In this document: positions 10,877 through 23,873 of the stretch, piece by piece
Layout of the letters: the number at the start of each line of letters is the position of its first letter
How positions within the stretch are numbered: position 1 is the stretch's first letter
From: Elmis aenea
Taxonomy: Eukaryota; Arthropoda; Insecta; Coleoptera; Elmidae
Length of the DNA stretch: 64,000 nt
Direction: 5' to 3'
Assembly: GCA_947652605.1 (NCBI GenBank)
Contig: OX393578.1
Span: 40,429,470-40,493,469 of the forward strand
Notes under the pieces: generated by a model
What the model saw: the letters and a program-made list of their open reading frames with translations, nothing else
Databases searched by the model: none
Told to the model about the DNA's origin: nothing
Position numbers and translations under genes: made by a program

Positions 10877-12208
10877 GAAATCACATATTCTTAAATTTAC
10901 CCACTTGTTTTTTTGTTTATAAGCGCAAAAAGAATTGTAAAGCTTAGAGGTACGACATATGAAACCTACACTTTGATCTTTTTTGGCTAAAATATGGTCA
11001 TCAAGTACAAAGGCAATCTTTCACACCGCGGCGCGTGAAAGATACTTTAATGGGATCCATTATGTTATGGCGAACTTACCCTGTACTTATGGCCCGGCGC
11101 AATGCGAGTCCATTACATGCCCGAATCAGGTCGCCTGTTGACTTATCTGTCATAATCAGGCCCGCTCTCAAATTAACACCGAAAATTTAACGGCTTATTT
11201 GCGATTATCTCGATCCTATATTTCATTCAAATCCTATCAATATGTAAAAAGGAAAATACGTGTTGAAACTTATGCTTAAATTAACTACAATTAAATTTAT
11301 TTAGATATATGCTTGTAGGAACGCCCACGCATTCAAGCCTTTAGGCTTAAAATATTCCTAAATATTTTAACGACACGTGCGGATCTTTAACACCTCGTCC
11401 GAGTAAAATGAGAACGCTCTTCTTCTGCTACAAATATGTGTGTTTATGTTATAAAATCGAAAACTTCCAGAACTAATAATAATCGATAATAAAAATTTTA
11501 AACGTCTTTTTCAGTCGATGAGCTGCGGGCACCGGCAACGGTGACGTAAAATGCGTAAATTTAAAATATGTCGAGGTCAAGTTCAAATACCGAAGTGAAT
11601 TTCGAGTATTTGTTGACACACACCTACCGGAAAAATTTTAAATTTATGCTCACGGCTGTATTTTCTGACAAATAGCTATTTAATATAACGTTGCTACATT
11701 CGTTAACATGCAAAAAACGCTAATATTAATGACATAATCTATTCATAAATTTCCAAAAAATATGGCAAAACCGTTCGTCCTACGCGTTTATAATAATATT
11801 TATAGAATTCTGCTTTCGATCAATGAAGGTGAAACAAAACTCAACATTAAAATTTCTGTTGTTGGACTCTGAACTCAAAGGTCATTGTGTAACGTATAAA
11901 TCAATTTTACTTCAATTTCATAGGATGAACTGACGTTAGTCTAATTTGGTTAAACGAAAATGGTGAGCGATAATAAAAAAATCACATATACGTGATGTAA
12001 TATGCTAAAACTTCGAAAATCGCATATATCATTTATAATGTAAATATTTTTACCCACTTTTCTTAATTATATTTACGCAACGGAATTTAAGAGATAAAAC
12101 GATAAAGTCCAGAAGATATTTTTGCAATTCATTGGTAACAGTTTTATGGATGCGACGATTTAGGTCAAACCAATTAAAATTAAAATTTTCGTTAACGTTC
12201 GCTTACAG
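10877..12208. other. Low-repeat stretch with a possible minus-strand exon edge
   Basis: The segment 11020-11200 is richer in GC than its surroundings. On the minus strand TACAGG|GTAAGTTCGCC at 11080 is a near-perfect splice donor. The frame leading into it is open for roughly 36 codons (back to about 11190) and includes IMTDKSTGDLIRACNGLALR. I do not recognise a domain, and its phase does not fit the ADAMTS-like exon at 3082 directly. It could be a 5' UTR exon, an exon of another gene or chance. The rest of the stretch shows nothing. Confidence 0.2.
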
Positions 12209-12761
12209 CAGAGTTTCCCAAACTTTTTTGTCTCGTAGACCACTTGTCATGTTTTTCGGTTTTGGGTAGACCCCCTGCTTACATGATATTGAATTTTTGC
12301 AAATTCATCAATTTTTTTTTACAAAACTAAAACTTACATGCAGAGAAAATAAAAACGTACGCGGGCGGAGCTACGGGCAACTGCTAGTTTATAATAATTC
12401 TTAAACAGTTTCATATATCAGAAAATATACCTAATAACTTAAATTTTAATACAATTCATCACGTTTCATGAACATTTATGTTTTAAAATTTTTTACTTCA
12501 TAGGTACTTTTATAATTTATGTAGATATGTCTTTATATTATAAGGTAGTATAATGTAAGTAAATAGGTACTATCTGTGTATGTGGATTATTCCATTCATG
12601 GAATGCCAAAATTAAAGTCACGACCTGCTTATATGAGATCCACTATCGTTGACCCCTATTTTCATTTCATGGACCCCCAATTTTTTTTCCCGCTGACATG
12701 GACCCCTTGCAGGTCGTCGTCGACCCCTGGGGGTCGATATAGACCACTTTGGGAATCACTG
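12209..12761. mobile_element. hAT-type MITE
   Basis: It is 553 bp, with ends CAGAGTTTCCCAAAC on the left and TTTGGGAATCACTG on the right (imperfect inverted repeats). A perfect 8-bp target duplication GCTTACAG lies at 12201-12208 and 12762-12769. Subterminal GTAGACCAC / GGGGGTCGA repeats are typical of hAT ends. It contains no transposase frame. Confidence 0.9.
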
Positions 12762-12954
12762 GCTTACAGTAAAAGTGCTTGCTGGCGCTTGAAAATAGTT
12801 TTTCAAATTAATACCAACTATTTAATGAAATTGCATTTCAAATTTAATCGATTATATTATTACTTAATTACATAAACAACAATGTTCACAAAACTGAATA
12901 ATGTAATGTCCGCTGCTTATAAATCACGTACAAAAATTACATAAAAAACGAAAA

Positions 12955-13438
12955 GAAACCAGCCCAAACGAATTATTCGATAGCTCTGTTATTAGTGAAC
13001 ATTTTAAAAATGTGTCAAATAAAAGTTGTGTGTGATAATTTAGTACATAACCTACAATTATTTTTAACTATACAGGATATTTTACTTTTATGCACCGATA
13101 CCGAACTTTGTTCCTTTAAATGGAACACCCTGTATGTTTTGTATATTTTTAAATTTTAACTAAAATCCTTTCTCAAAAATGTACCTAACATAAAACGTTT
13201 TTGAGATATTTATTTAGGTTCTTTTGAAAATATTGACAGGAACAAGACTCTAAACAAATGTTAATATTTCACAAATAGGCAATGTCACAACGAATTTCTT
13301 TAAAATTTTGTTTGGCAATAGTATCATAGTGATTGCAGACTGAGTTAAAATTTTAAAATAAGACGGGGTGTATCTTATGCCTGTTCCATTTGGCTAAACA
13401 CGAATAAAGCCATTTTTTAAATGGAACTTCCTATTAGT
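12955..13438 (+). mobile_element. TACAGGG-ended element, family D, copy 2 (decayed)
   Basis: It aligns with 9924-10360: CGAATTATTCGATAGCTCTG, the ACATAACCTA block, AGTATCATAGTGATTG, and a degraded right end (AAATGGAACTTCCTATTA). The left terminal bases are lost. An internal TATACAGG and an ACACCCTGTA at about 13073-13134 suggest a nested or rearranged sub-element. Confidence 0.6.
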
Positions 13439-14544
13439 GTTTAAGATTTCTCGATAGTTTTCATTTCTCGAGTCTCGAGAATTCTCATATAATATATAAA
13501 TTTACATTTACCCACTTAAATTCAGTTTAAAAAGTTATATAAAAATGATTATCGCTCTTTAATAATAAATTCATATATTTTACTTATTATTTCAACACAT
13601 CTTGGACGGACACGTAATAAATTTATTTTAAAATTCATGGGAAATTTATTTTCGATTTATTATTCATAGTCAAAACCGGGATTTCATAATTAAGTAAGTA
13701 TATTATTGTATTGAAGATAATAACCGCAAGTGATTTTAATTAACCATTCTTATTCTAAACATTATGAATCACTTAAAATTTAAAATATACATGACGTAAC
13801 GGCCAAACTTAAGGAGCATGTTCCTTGGGTCAATTTAAGCAAAAAATGTTATTTAAACCATAGTCCAAAACTCGATGGTTATCGAGTTATCGACCTTTAA
13901 AGTTTATAAAAAAAGGTAAATTGTAACATAAAATAGTATGAAATACCGCTTTTATCTTCTAAAATATTGATTTAACAACAAAATATTTTTTATAAAAGAT
14001 GCATCGCTATCTTTTCTGCGCCTTATGGTGTACTCGATGTTATATTGTTTTTTTACGGTTTATTTGCTATGGCAAGCAACCTAGTTATTTTAAATAGAAC
14101 ACCCTGTGTATAATCACATTATTAAATTCCTCTTTAAATGTGCTTTATAAAATGCGAAAGAAAACCTAGGCCTAAAATAACAAGTTTTCGAGTAATTAAC
14201 TTGTTTTTGAAAATTTTGAGCAATGTAGCACTTTCAAAAAGATGAAGTATTTAACAACACAAAATCGAGTTCACCATTTCACCATAAGGCGTAAAAAATA
14301 CCCTGTATAATATTTTTTAAATGTAGCTAGTGCAAAGTGTTAAATAATCAATTGTTAATCTAATTCTCAAACGAAATTCTACTGCCTTTTTAAATAACTT
14401 TAATGTTAGAAAAATTTGAAAGTGCTGTATCGCTCAAAATTTTCACAAAAATGTAAATTTTACGAAAACAGTTGACTTTAGACTCACATAACCTTCTACA
14501 TTTTTTAAAGTAAATATTAAGAGAAATCCAAAAATGTAAAAATA
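13439..14544. other. Non-coding DNA with element scraps
   Basis: An isolated right-hand terminus AGAACACCCTGTGTATA occurs at about 14096-14112 and a TACCCTGTATA at about 14299-14309. They mark decayed members of the TACAGGG group. I see no genes. Confidence 0.4.
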
Positions 14545-14732
14545 TACAGGGTGTTCTATTTAAAATTTCAAAGTTTGAGTTCGTTTCCGGTTGAACCGGA
14601 AGTCGTATTGCAACCTTAATATTTTCATCTAATTCGAAAAATACCATAACGCTCAGATGCAAAATTTCATTGTTATATCTGCAATAGTGTTCTACACATT
14701 TGTCTGTTTCCATACTTTTGCGCATCCCTGTA
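14545..14732 (+). mobile_element. Short MITE with TACAGGG end (family E, copy 2)
   Basis: It starts TACAGGGTGTTCTATTTAAA, ends CGCATCCCTGTA and is flanked by TA. It is the better preserved partner of 2085-2281 and has an inverted core, TTCCGGTTGAACCGGAA. The open frame on the minus strand across it is a by-product. Confidence 0.8.
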
Positions 14733-14974
14733 TATGAAATCGCGCAAAAAGTTTCAAAATGACAATTTATTATAGTCCCTATGTCATTTCACTTTTTTTA
14801 GGTAAAATTTAATTTTTTTCGGAAACAATTTTAATAATTTTTTAAATAAAATATAACACAGTTGCATTATTTTACCCCCTCAGTTTATGATGTACAAGGT
14901 TCGAATATTATAAATCCATTGTAGTCCATACTTAATTTAATAAATATAATATTTAACGCACTAATATGGTAGTA

Positions 14975-16491
14975 TACAGGGTGTCCCAGATTATATTTCC
15001 AGCATGGGGATCTCGCTTATTATAAGAGATACAGGTTTGTTTAAATTAGATGAATTATTCCTTAGTATGAGAGGAGCCACAATCAATTTTTAAAAGTTCA
15101 AAATTCCTCGTGCTTCAGATGTTATAGCAAAAAATATGAAAATGTCCAATTTCTTTTTTCTCTCATAACTTTCAATTGTCTTAATCATTAGAACAATTTT
15201 ATTTGTACTTTCTTAAGGCACTTTTTAATGGAGAATGTAACTGTTATTTTAGATTATTTTTAACACTTACCATTTTCGAGATATTACCCCTAACTTAATT
15301 TTTTCTTATGGGCCGCGAAGTTGGCTATGGAATAGTTGAATGTGCTTTTTTTTCTCTTTAAAATGAGATATTACTTGCTACATTTATTTTAATAAATAAG
15401 TCACAAAATGAAGAAAAATCGTATTTTACCCATCACTTATCAAGCTATCTATGAAAATAAAAACAAAAAACAACTAATTAAATGTCAAATGACAGTTACC
15501 ATTTGTCTGCGGTATCATTTATTAGAATTGTTTAGTATTGTTGTGTAATTCGATGGTCTTTGTAGCAAATTTGTTATCATATAATTATGAGCACATTTAC
15601 AACTAATTAAAAATGTTATATTTGAAATGTCACATTATTTGCAATAGAAACTGTGTAAAATAAATAATTCTAATTAATCATTGATTTGTTTTGGAATTTT
15701 GGTTGGTTTGTCGAAAAAAAACATATACTATTAAATTTATTTCCAAATTTTTGTAATTACGCATCCTTCGTTACCTTTTCTCGGGATATAGCTCTAAGTA
15801 TATTCGCTCAGCTTCTACACAGTTTTGATGGCAAAGAATGTAGCATCTCAACATGGCAAATTTTTCGCTATTTTTAAATGTTGCCATCATTATAACAATT
15901 ACTACAAAGACTATCGAATTACACAACAATAATGTGAATTGCTAATAAATGATACCGCAGAAAAAACGGTAACTGTTATTTGACATTTAATTAGTTGTTT
16001 TTTGTTTTTATTTTCATAGATAGCTTGATAAGTGATGGGTAAAATACGATTTTTTTCATTTTGTGACTTAATTATAAAAATAAATGTAGCAAGTAATATC
16101 TCATTTTAAAGAGGAAAAAAAAGCACATTTAACTATTCCATAGCCAACTTCGCGGCCCATAAGAAAAAATTAAGTTAGGGGTAATATCTCGAAAATGGCA
16201 AGTGTTAAAAATAATCTAAAATAACAGTTACATTCTCCATTAAAAAGTACCTTAAGAAAGTACAAATAAAATTGTTCTAATGATTAAGACAAAAAAGTTA
16301 TGAGAGAAAAAAGAAATTGGACATTTTCATATTTTTTGCTATAACATCTGAAGCACGAGGAATTTTGTACTTTTAAAAATTGATTGTGGCTCCTCTCATA
16401 CTAAGGAATAATTTATCTAATTTAAACAAACCTGTATCTCTTATAATAAGCGAGATCCCCATGCTGGAAATGTAATCTGGGACACCCTGTA
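14975..16491. mobile_element. Foldback element with ~610-bp arms
   Basis: It is 1517 bp, starting TACAGGGTGTCCCAGATTA and ending TAATCTGGGACACCCTGTA, flanked by TA. The two arms (about 14975-15585 and 15880-16491) are inverted copies with only scattered differences. Paired landmarks are GCATGGGGATCTCGCTTAT, GAGGAGCCACAATCAATTTT, GCACGAGGAATTTT, GGGCCGCGAAGTTGGCTATG and AAATGTCAAATGACAGTTA. A loop of about 300 bp holds a 63-codon frame with no recognisable domain. The outer ~50 bp is shared with 34612-35538 and 27693-28519. Confidence 0.93.
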
Positions 16492-18688
16492 TAAATACAA
16501 TATTTATTAGGATTAAAACTATTTTTAAGCGGTGCCGTTACTTCCAATGAATAAAAGTATTCTAAATCTGTTATATCAAAATGAGTGTGAGCTTAATGCA
16601 AATTATTGGTTTAACATGTTGATTCTTTGAGCTTAAACACTACATAATGGAACATATTTAAGAATTATTTTTTAATCCTTTCGTTTATGTAAATATTGTA
16701 TAATAAAATATGTGATTACTAAACAATATGATTAGAAAAGAAAATACTAAGTCTGCCAATTGTTCCGCAAGCCTTTTTTAAGTAATGGCAAATCAGTTGC
16801 GGTTTTAATCCCTAAAATTAGTACGTGTCACACAAATCTCCTACGCTAAAGAGCAAAAGAATCAAGGGCGAGGGCGGATTAAAATGTTAAAGCTCGACAT
16901 CTCGTTGGCTCACATTAAATAGTACAAAAAATACAGAAATTTATTGTGCAATAAATTAGTTTATAATTTGTAACTGTCAGCGTAAACTAATTTAATTTAA
17001 TAAATGGATTACGATTCGCTGAATAAGTTGGAACTAATCTTAAAAAATTGGATTTAAAATGAGATCAAATATTATCTGCAAAGTGTTGTATAGACGCACT
17101 GGGTCTAAATTTCGTAAAAAAATACATTCTTATGAATCGAAATGCTTAAAACTATATCTTCAGAGGAAACTTACCTTAATTTTTCAAAGAAGATAAAAGT
17201 ATACTGTTGGTTTTTAAAATTTGTTAAACGTTTGGACCACAATTGTGCTTTATTTCGCAAAATATTCTTTTAGTTATCAAAAGACTACTCTGTTGTTGGT
17301 ATTGTTTTGTTTGTTATAATTCGTTTTCTATTTGACTAATCATACTAATTTATACAATATTTAAGTTAGATGCCTTTGACGAAGGATATAACATTTTATA
17401 GACTACAAAGTGGGTTAAAAAATAAAAGATTTGCTTGGTTTTACTGCCGTATTAATATGAAACGCAATCCAAAGACTTATTGCAAATAGGATTATGTTTA
17501 CAAGTGTCGTATTTATTTCAGTTTCATTTCTTTTTAACGTGTGAAGACTTTGATTGACAGAAGTGGAATAAATCGCGCATGTAAATTAAAACATTAAAAA
17601 AAATTGTTTGCAAAAACAATTCTGTTGCAGCTTATTTGACATTATTATTACTAGGTAAAAGTTTAAAAAACCCTTACGCATTATTAGTTATTGGATAAAA
17701 ATAAAATCAAAATTTCTTTCATAATTCTCAACAGCGTATGATGAAAAAACGTAAATGTTGAGATGTTTAACCATGTTTATGTATGGACGGACAGACATTG
17801 TGAAACAATTGCGTGTCATCTATAGATTAGCAGACGAGCTTAAGCAAAGGTTGTTCTGCTGTTTATAAATAAAATGTAATTTATTGCAAAGTAGAAGGTC
17901 GGCCCTGTCAGTTTGACGACTTGTTTAAATATTATTTCTTTAAATATCAGTGACAACTTGAATGCCATTTCAGTTTCGAGAAAAATTTTGAAAGTAGAAT
18001 TTATACAGTCCTAGATAATTTTCATTAAAATATTTTATGAAAAGATTTAAGTTTTCATATCAAATATCAACATGTATTACGTTAATTTGAAAATGGTTTC
18101 ACATATTTTTTTGTGAATGTTTATTATACAGACTGTAACGTAGAATATACGTACTTAGTTAAAATACATTTTGGCAAGGCTTTGTATTTATTTATATAGG
18201 TTGTAATTTCGTTTATTCGAAAGACAAATTAAATTTGTTATTTAAACGAGAATGCATGTTATCAAAACATAGATATTTTAAGCTAAGAAATTGTTTTTAT
18301 TCAAATCAACTAAACTATTTCAGTATAAAATTTACGTATAGGTAATTGCGCGGACGCAATGATAATAAAACTAATTAAAATTTTCTCATTAAGTTTACTT
18401 GGTTGACATTATTATACATTATACAGCTACCTAAATGCCGTATATTTACAATTTACAAAACTTAAAGGGTTAGTACATTTATTTATAATTTATAATAAAA
18501 CCTATTGGTAATAAGAATGTCTCCTTGAAAAATATTAATTCCTGGAGTATCATCTGTTCGTCGGTAAATTGTTTAAAATTAGTAGGAAATTTACTGACGA
18601 AAAAAGAACGTTCTCAAAATTGGTTGAACATTTCTTTAAGAAAAGAACTATTTGCGAATAAGTGGAGTGTTTTTTAACTGAACTTATA
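16492..18688. other. Unique-looking non-coding DNA
   Basis: This is about 2.2 kb of AT-rich sequence. I see no exon with splice signals, no repeat boundary and no RNA gene. Confidence 0.5.
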
Positions 18689-19236
18689 TACAGCGTCATT
18701 CAAAAAGTGTGCATCAAATAAAAAACTTTTTTCAATCGATTTTTGAAACACTTTCTCTCCTGATAAAAGCTAGTGCCTGGTCTACGACTGCTATCAAGAA
18801 AAAAGTTTTAATAATATTCTCTTAAGTAAAGTGCCCTTATTTTAAGAGACAAAATGTCATAAAAAAAGTTGTTTGGAATTCAAAACTATGACTAAATATG
18901 AATTTTTACGTTAAATTTCCAATTTTTGTTTTCGCAGTAATTTTAAGATTCATAGTCTGCAACAAATTGCAAAGTTTTTTATTATCGATTTATCAGAACG
19001 TTTTATTCTTGATATAAGTCAGTGCATGACCAAAAAATTTTAAAATGAGAAAAGTTCAAGTGCAAGAGTAAACTTCCAAGGAAAATTATATTTATTATTT
19101 AGTGCTATTTTCAACTCTTGAATTGTTTTCATCTGATTTTCTTTGATACTCTTAAAATAAGGGCACCAAATAAAATCTTTTAATTGATAATACATTTTTT
19201 TTTCTATTTGTTGCAGACTTTTTAAATCACCTGGTA
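18689..19236. mobile_element. TACAG-ended element, family I
   Basis: The left end is TACAGCGTCATTCAAAAAG followed by TGTGCATCAAAT. The right end, inverted, is TACCAGGTGATTTAAAAAGT followed by CTGCAACAAAT. Both are flanked by TA. The interior repeats an AGTGCxTGxxC / AAGGGCAC motif pair. It is non-coding. Related ends are at 10876, 29803 and 30831. Confidence 0.7.
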
Positions 19237-20367
19237 TACACTTATGTTTTAAATAAATCAAACATTTACAATATAATATTAATTACTTCTGTTTCCCGTA
19301 ACCGTACAAATATTTCAAAACAAGAATCCGATTGATTAAAACAAAAAAAGAAAGAAAATAGTATCGCAATTAAAAGGCGAAATACAAACACTTTTGATTT
19401 ATGTAAGTAACCAATGATGTTCTTATTTCATTCAACTCTTCCGCTAATAAGCCAACTTAGATGGCCAACGCAACGTCTACAGCAAAACGGATGAAGTCAC
19501 TACAGTGAATACAGTTTAACAAAAATACGAAACCAATACAAATTACCGTTTTATAATATTTGCCGCACATTATCTATATTATAGATGATATATTTCCACA
19601 TAGTGTATTATGCATTCGTGCATACCAACTAGTCGATAAAAATAACCATTATGGTCTCTGCTACGAATACAAATTATAGGAAACAATTAAATTTTAATTT
19701 AATATTCAAAAGTCATATTGCGTTATAACATTTAAGGTTTAAAGCGATTATAAAGTATCGTTTCGGTAAATTTTTAAAAGCATTTAATTATTTTTGAAAT
19801 AGCACGTATTTATAGCGGTTTAAAAATATGGATGGAGTAGATTTCTTTAGATGTATATATCGGTAGTCAATGTAAATTATTCTAAGGTGAGTATACTTTA
19901 CTTCACTGTTTGAATTTTTGGTTTTTTGAATTAAAAACGCAAGACTTTCTCTTATTTAGCATTGGCCCTTAGAATACTACCTTTTAAGTAAAAGTTTAAA
20001 GATTAAGTGAGGTGCGCGCAAACGGTCCTATATATCTCTGTTTTATTGGTTCTAAACACAACATAAAATGTAAGTGACACCCAAACTGCTCCTAATAAAT
20101 TTAAAAAAAACTGGTGTAATCAAATGACTTTCGGCATTTTAAGCAACTATCCAATACACATGTATTTTTGTCGCAACCACACCAATTAATTCTCTTGCAA
20201 GTTATTTAAAGCAGTTTTATAAAATCGTTAGGAAAATTAATTAGATATTCATAACTTATCTTAGTATAAATAAAATAGCAAATTAAATGGCGCGCACCTT
20301 TTACCAAAATATCGGGTGTAAATGAAGTGTAGTACACCTACTTTTTTTTCTTTATTTTGATTTTAGA
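19237..20367. other. Non-coding AT-rich DNA
   Basis: I find nothing I can name here. Confidence 0.45.
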
Positions 20368-20540
20368 TAAATGAAATTTTAGAAATACGATGCGTGCAAA
20401 AAACCGGGTTTTTTGAGCACATGCACACAATTGTTTCACTTCCGGTTTCGCCGAAAATGGCCCCAACTTTGTTTTTTTAAATAGAATACCTTGTATATTT
20501 TTACATTTTTGGAAAGAGGAAGCGATTTTGGATACAACTG
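20368..20540 (-). repeat. Dispersed repeat, family E variant
   Basis: It is a close relative of 3901-4068: AAATGAAATTTTAGAAATAC, CACTTCCGGTTTCGCC, TACCTTGTATATTTTTAC. It is non-coding. Confidence 0.65.
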
Positions 20541-20847
20541 CACTGTTTTGGTAAATTTTTATAACCTCAAATAATTTTTTAACCAAAACTTAATTTTTTA
20601 TTAAGTGTGCCGTGACCTGCATAAATTGAATTTTGTAATGTCAACAATTGTCCAAAAAACGTTTTTGTAAATTTAAATTGACATTTAGATTACTTTAATC
20701 GACTTTGAAGGTTGCGGAATCGGTTTTTTGACAAAAAGTCAATTTTTTTCAATGGAACTATGGTGGTACAAGCGGTTATTTAAGTGGAGCATCTTCTATA
20801 GAAGCCATCGATACCAACAACTTGAATTTTTATTAAGAGTCTGCTTC

Positions 20848-20893
20848 AAAAACTTCAAATTATTGTAAATCTTTACAATAATTTGAAGTTTTT
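20848..20893. repeat. Perfect 46-bp hairpin
   Basis: AAAAACTTCAAATTATTGTA at 20848 is followed within a few bases by its exact complement, ending at 20893. The arms are 22 bp with a 2-base loop. It lies in non-coding DNA next to a TACCGGGTGAT-type terminus at 21141-21152. It may be the centre of a decayed foldback element. Confidence 0.8.
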
Positions 20894-21075
20894 GGTAATT
20901 ATTTTTATGTATGTTTCATTCTTTATTGCATAATTGGATCTAGATTCCAGAACTGTTCTTTTAAAAGCACTGTGTAATCAAGAAAAAAATTGAAGTTCGA
21001 CGGTCTAATATTTCATCGTAAAAAAATCATTTAAAGTCATTGTATAGAGAATTTTCTGAGGTTTACTTTAATATA

Positions 21076-21156
21076 CGGTTTATAGGTGTTTCCTCTTAAA
21101 ATAACAATGTTGTAGGGGTGCGATAGTCAAATGAATCACCCGGTATATCTGCGAAG
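21076..21156 (-). repeat. Terminus of a TACCGGGTGAT-type repeat (family H)
   Basis: The minus strand reads TACCGGGTGATTCATTTGAC then TATCGCACCCCTACAAC. The same terminus opens a copy at 53483 on the plus strand. It is non-coding. Confidence 0.55.
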
Positions 21157-21646
21157 AACTGAAGAAGTATTAATCTATCTGCTAACGAGAATATTTTTAG
21201 ATCTATTCAATGAACGCTTAATCATAAAATTGTGGTATAGCGATGGTGTAAATATGAGGTTAAGTAACGAGCAAATAATAGACCACGACTACACTAAAAC
21301 ATTCAATGTGGTATGCATGAAAAGGTTTAGACCTTTTTTAACTTCCGCATGTTAATAAAAATTCCAATGCTAACCATATAAAACCCAAGAATAATTCAGA
21401 TGTAACTTTTTCTATGGCCATGTGTTGGTCAGATAAAAGTATAACTGCATGAGGATTAAAAGCTATTGCAGCAACGTGTATAGCCGAATTTCTAAACATT
21501 ACATTTTATATTAAGCATAAAGAATTTTACATAAATTATGTGACCATGTACAGATCCAAGTGAATAACAACGAAGCGGTTGGAGTGGCGTATGCAGAACT
21601 TTTCTAATAAAATAGCATTTATACACTAAGCAATAAGTATGTATTA

Positions 21647-22273
21647 TACAGGGTGTGTAAAAATTGGCGGAAGCGCTACACATGACGATGTTCTTCGTAA
21701 AATTCCAAGTCAAAAATCTTAATACGAAAATGTTGTACCATGCTTGCTGTGTCTGCAAGAGGTCCTCAAAGTTTTGACATTTAGTCCTTTAATAAGCGTT
21801 ATTATTTAATACTTGCAAATGAAAAAGCTGCAATTTGCAATAAAAATAAATTTCGAATAGTATTTTTTCCTAGATATGCTGTTCTTCCTTTCAAAAATTG
21901 GTGTTGAAAATATGTAAATCACTGATTTGAATGAAAATAATACATATGGCAACATTGTCATTAGCTGTCATCTCTGTTTGTCTCGTAATTATTTCTAGTT
22001 TGTGTTAGACGATACCCAAAAGTTTGCAGCTATGTTTACGAACTGAAGGCTTTCAGTTCGAACAAAAATTGTAAATACCTAAGTAAAAATTGCTGATAAA
22101 AAATGTCCAAACGCAAATCAATGTATGCAATGTTGCCAATTTTTTTTTTCTTTAAATGGTTCCTGAGGCCATAGAAAGCATGGTACAACATTTTCGTATT
22201 AAGATTTTCGACTTAGAATTTTACGAAAAACATCGTCACGTGTAGCGCTTCCGCCAATTTTTCACACCCTGTA
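21647..22273. mobile_element. Foldback MITE with ~100-bp arms
   Basis: It is 627 bp, starting TACAGGGTGTGTAAAAATTG and ending in its complement CACACCCTGTA, flanked by TA. The arms (about 21647-21743 and 22176-22273) match through TGGCGGAAGCGCTACAC, CGTAAAATTC and TTGTACCATGCTT. The interior has a TGTCTGTTTGTCTCG-like unique spacer and no coding content. Confidence 0.9.
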
Positions 22274-23596
22274 TATTAAACATAAGAAAAAATTTAATAA
22301 TTCAAGAACGTCATGGCCAACTTTAGTTTCCATTTAAAAAAATATGAGTTTGTGTTTTAACTTTTAAACGGTAGGCGTAAATGTTTTTTTAAGCACCATC
22401 AAATTCTACCTAAAAAAATCTTTAAAAATCGTCCTATATTTTTCGTTTTTTATAACAATAAAAAAAGATATGACGCATTATTAAAAAGACAAAAAAAAAC
22501 AGTTTTTCGCCAAAAACTGGAATATCGAAAATTATACTCCTACAATATTTCTAAAAACGGTTCTGAGTTTGTCTCAAAAAAATCGAACTTTTTTGGTGAT
22601 TTAACTACAAATATGTAAAAGGAATTTATTTTATTGCTGTGATTGTTTATTATGATTTTTTAGGCAACATTTTTAAAAAACGATATCCTAGTGTATAGAC
22701 CAGTTTTTATATCCAATTTTTATTAAGCACGGCCGATTACTTATTTAATTAGATACAGAATTAAAACAGGCAATAGGCATTACACATAAATTATACAGCT
22801 ACATCAACTTTATTTTTTTTATTAGACTGAACTAAATCACACTTTACTTCACGCCTAAGTATAAAGAATTACGACGAGGCACGCGATAACGTTTTTTTAA
22901 TTTCTAATTTTAACGAATAGCGTGAACCTTATGTCACGATTAATGTATTTGATGCTCCAACGATTATTAAGTACCACAATTTTCGGTTTAAAATCACATA
23001 ACGAGCGCGATACCGCTAGTTAATCCTCGCCACATTCAACAGCACAACCCTCATTAGACGCTAGATTAGCAGCCAAAACATGTAGATGAGTTGTAATATT
23101 GCTTCATCATGCTGAGAAACAACTGGTTTTTGCTGAAATCATACAAATATGCGTAATTTCCATTTTAACCGTTTATCGAAATAAAATCGAACGGTGCATG
23201 TATTTTTAATTAAGATCTCGCCATCAACGTAACTAATAAAACCATCAAAGCTATTCGTAATAATGTCTTGGAGAGTTTTGTTAAAATGCTACGATAGAAT
23301 TAAACTTGTAGCACAGCAGGAGGTAGCTACGATACATAAAGACGAGTATCAAATTGTTCAATGTTTACATACGCCTACACGACACATTTTGATTAAGTGG
23401 ACAGAAACTATAACTGACCATCATACGTTCTTGTTGTTAAGTAACGCATCCGGTTATATGTAACATAAAAAAAACAAGTGTAGATCAATATCGACAGCTT
23501 GATTCTACGGCTCTTGTAAAACGGTCATGTTCAAGCAACTACGTTTATGTTGAATTATACGAATGTGGGATTGGCGACTTGGTACAAAATAAAACA
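22274..23596. other. Non-coding DNA, one exon-like scrap
   Basis: 22310-22700 resembles segments near 41400 and 44860 (AAATGGAAxC...GTTGGCCATGAC), so it is repeat-derived. At about 22990-23090 the minus strand holds a short open stretch ending NEGCAVECGED then stop, which I cannot assign. The remainder is featureless. Confidence 0.35.
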
Positions 23597-23873
23597 GCTT
23601 TTTTTTGCTTATATCATTTTTATTTTTTATTTTTTTAAATTGAGAGTTTAGGGACGCTTCGACAACTGAGGTCACTAGCGTCCGGGTGGAGGAGGCGGGA
23701 AACAAGGGAAGGGTGGGTAAGGTGGGGTAGGTGGAAGTACTGTCACAGCATTTGCCTATAGTAGGTAGGGGAAACCACCTGAAACCCCTACGATGACAGA
23801 CGGCCGAGGGATTCGAACCCACGCCTCCCGATTTTACTCGCTAGGTTGCATACCAACTAGCCACCGAGCTCGG
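23597..23873 (-). repeat. tRNA-derived SINE
   Basis: On the minus strand the element starts near 23873 with a tRNA-like head. The A box is TGGCTAGTTGGT (complement of 23852-23863) and the B box is GGTTCGAATCC (complement of 23809-23819). The two are about 33 bp apart, as in a pol III type 2 promoter. A GC-rich non-tRNA body follows, then an A-rich tail (T-rich on the plus strand at 23600-23640). I could not define the target duplication. The tRNA part cannot fold into a normal clover-leaf with an intact acceptor, so it is a SINE rather than a tRNA gene. Confidence 0.85.

Noticed and set aside
11080..11190. Calling a definite exon upstream of the ADAMTS-like exons
   Set aside because: The donor is strong, but the coding phase conflicts with the next recognised exon, the acceptor is weak and the translation matches nothing I know. 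It is kept only as a low-confidence note.
14390..14725. 111-codon minus-strand frame
   Set aside because: It lies across the short MITE 14545-14732, so its apparent coding is a by-product of repeat sequence.
23809..23873. tRNA gene on the minus strand
   Set aside because: The A and B boxes are present, but the acceptor ends do not pair properly and a SINE body with an A-rich tail follows, so it is a tRNA-derived SINE.
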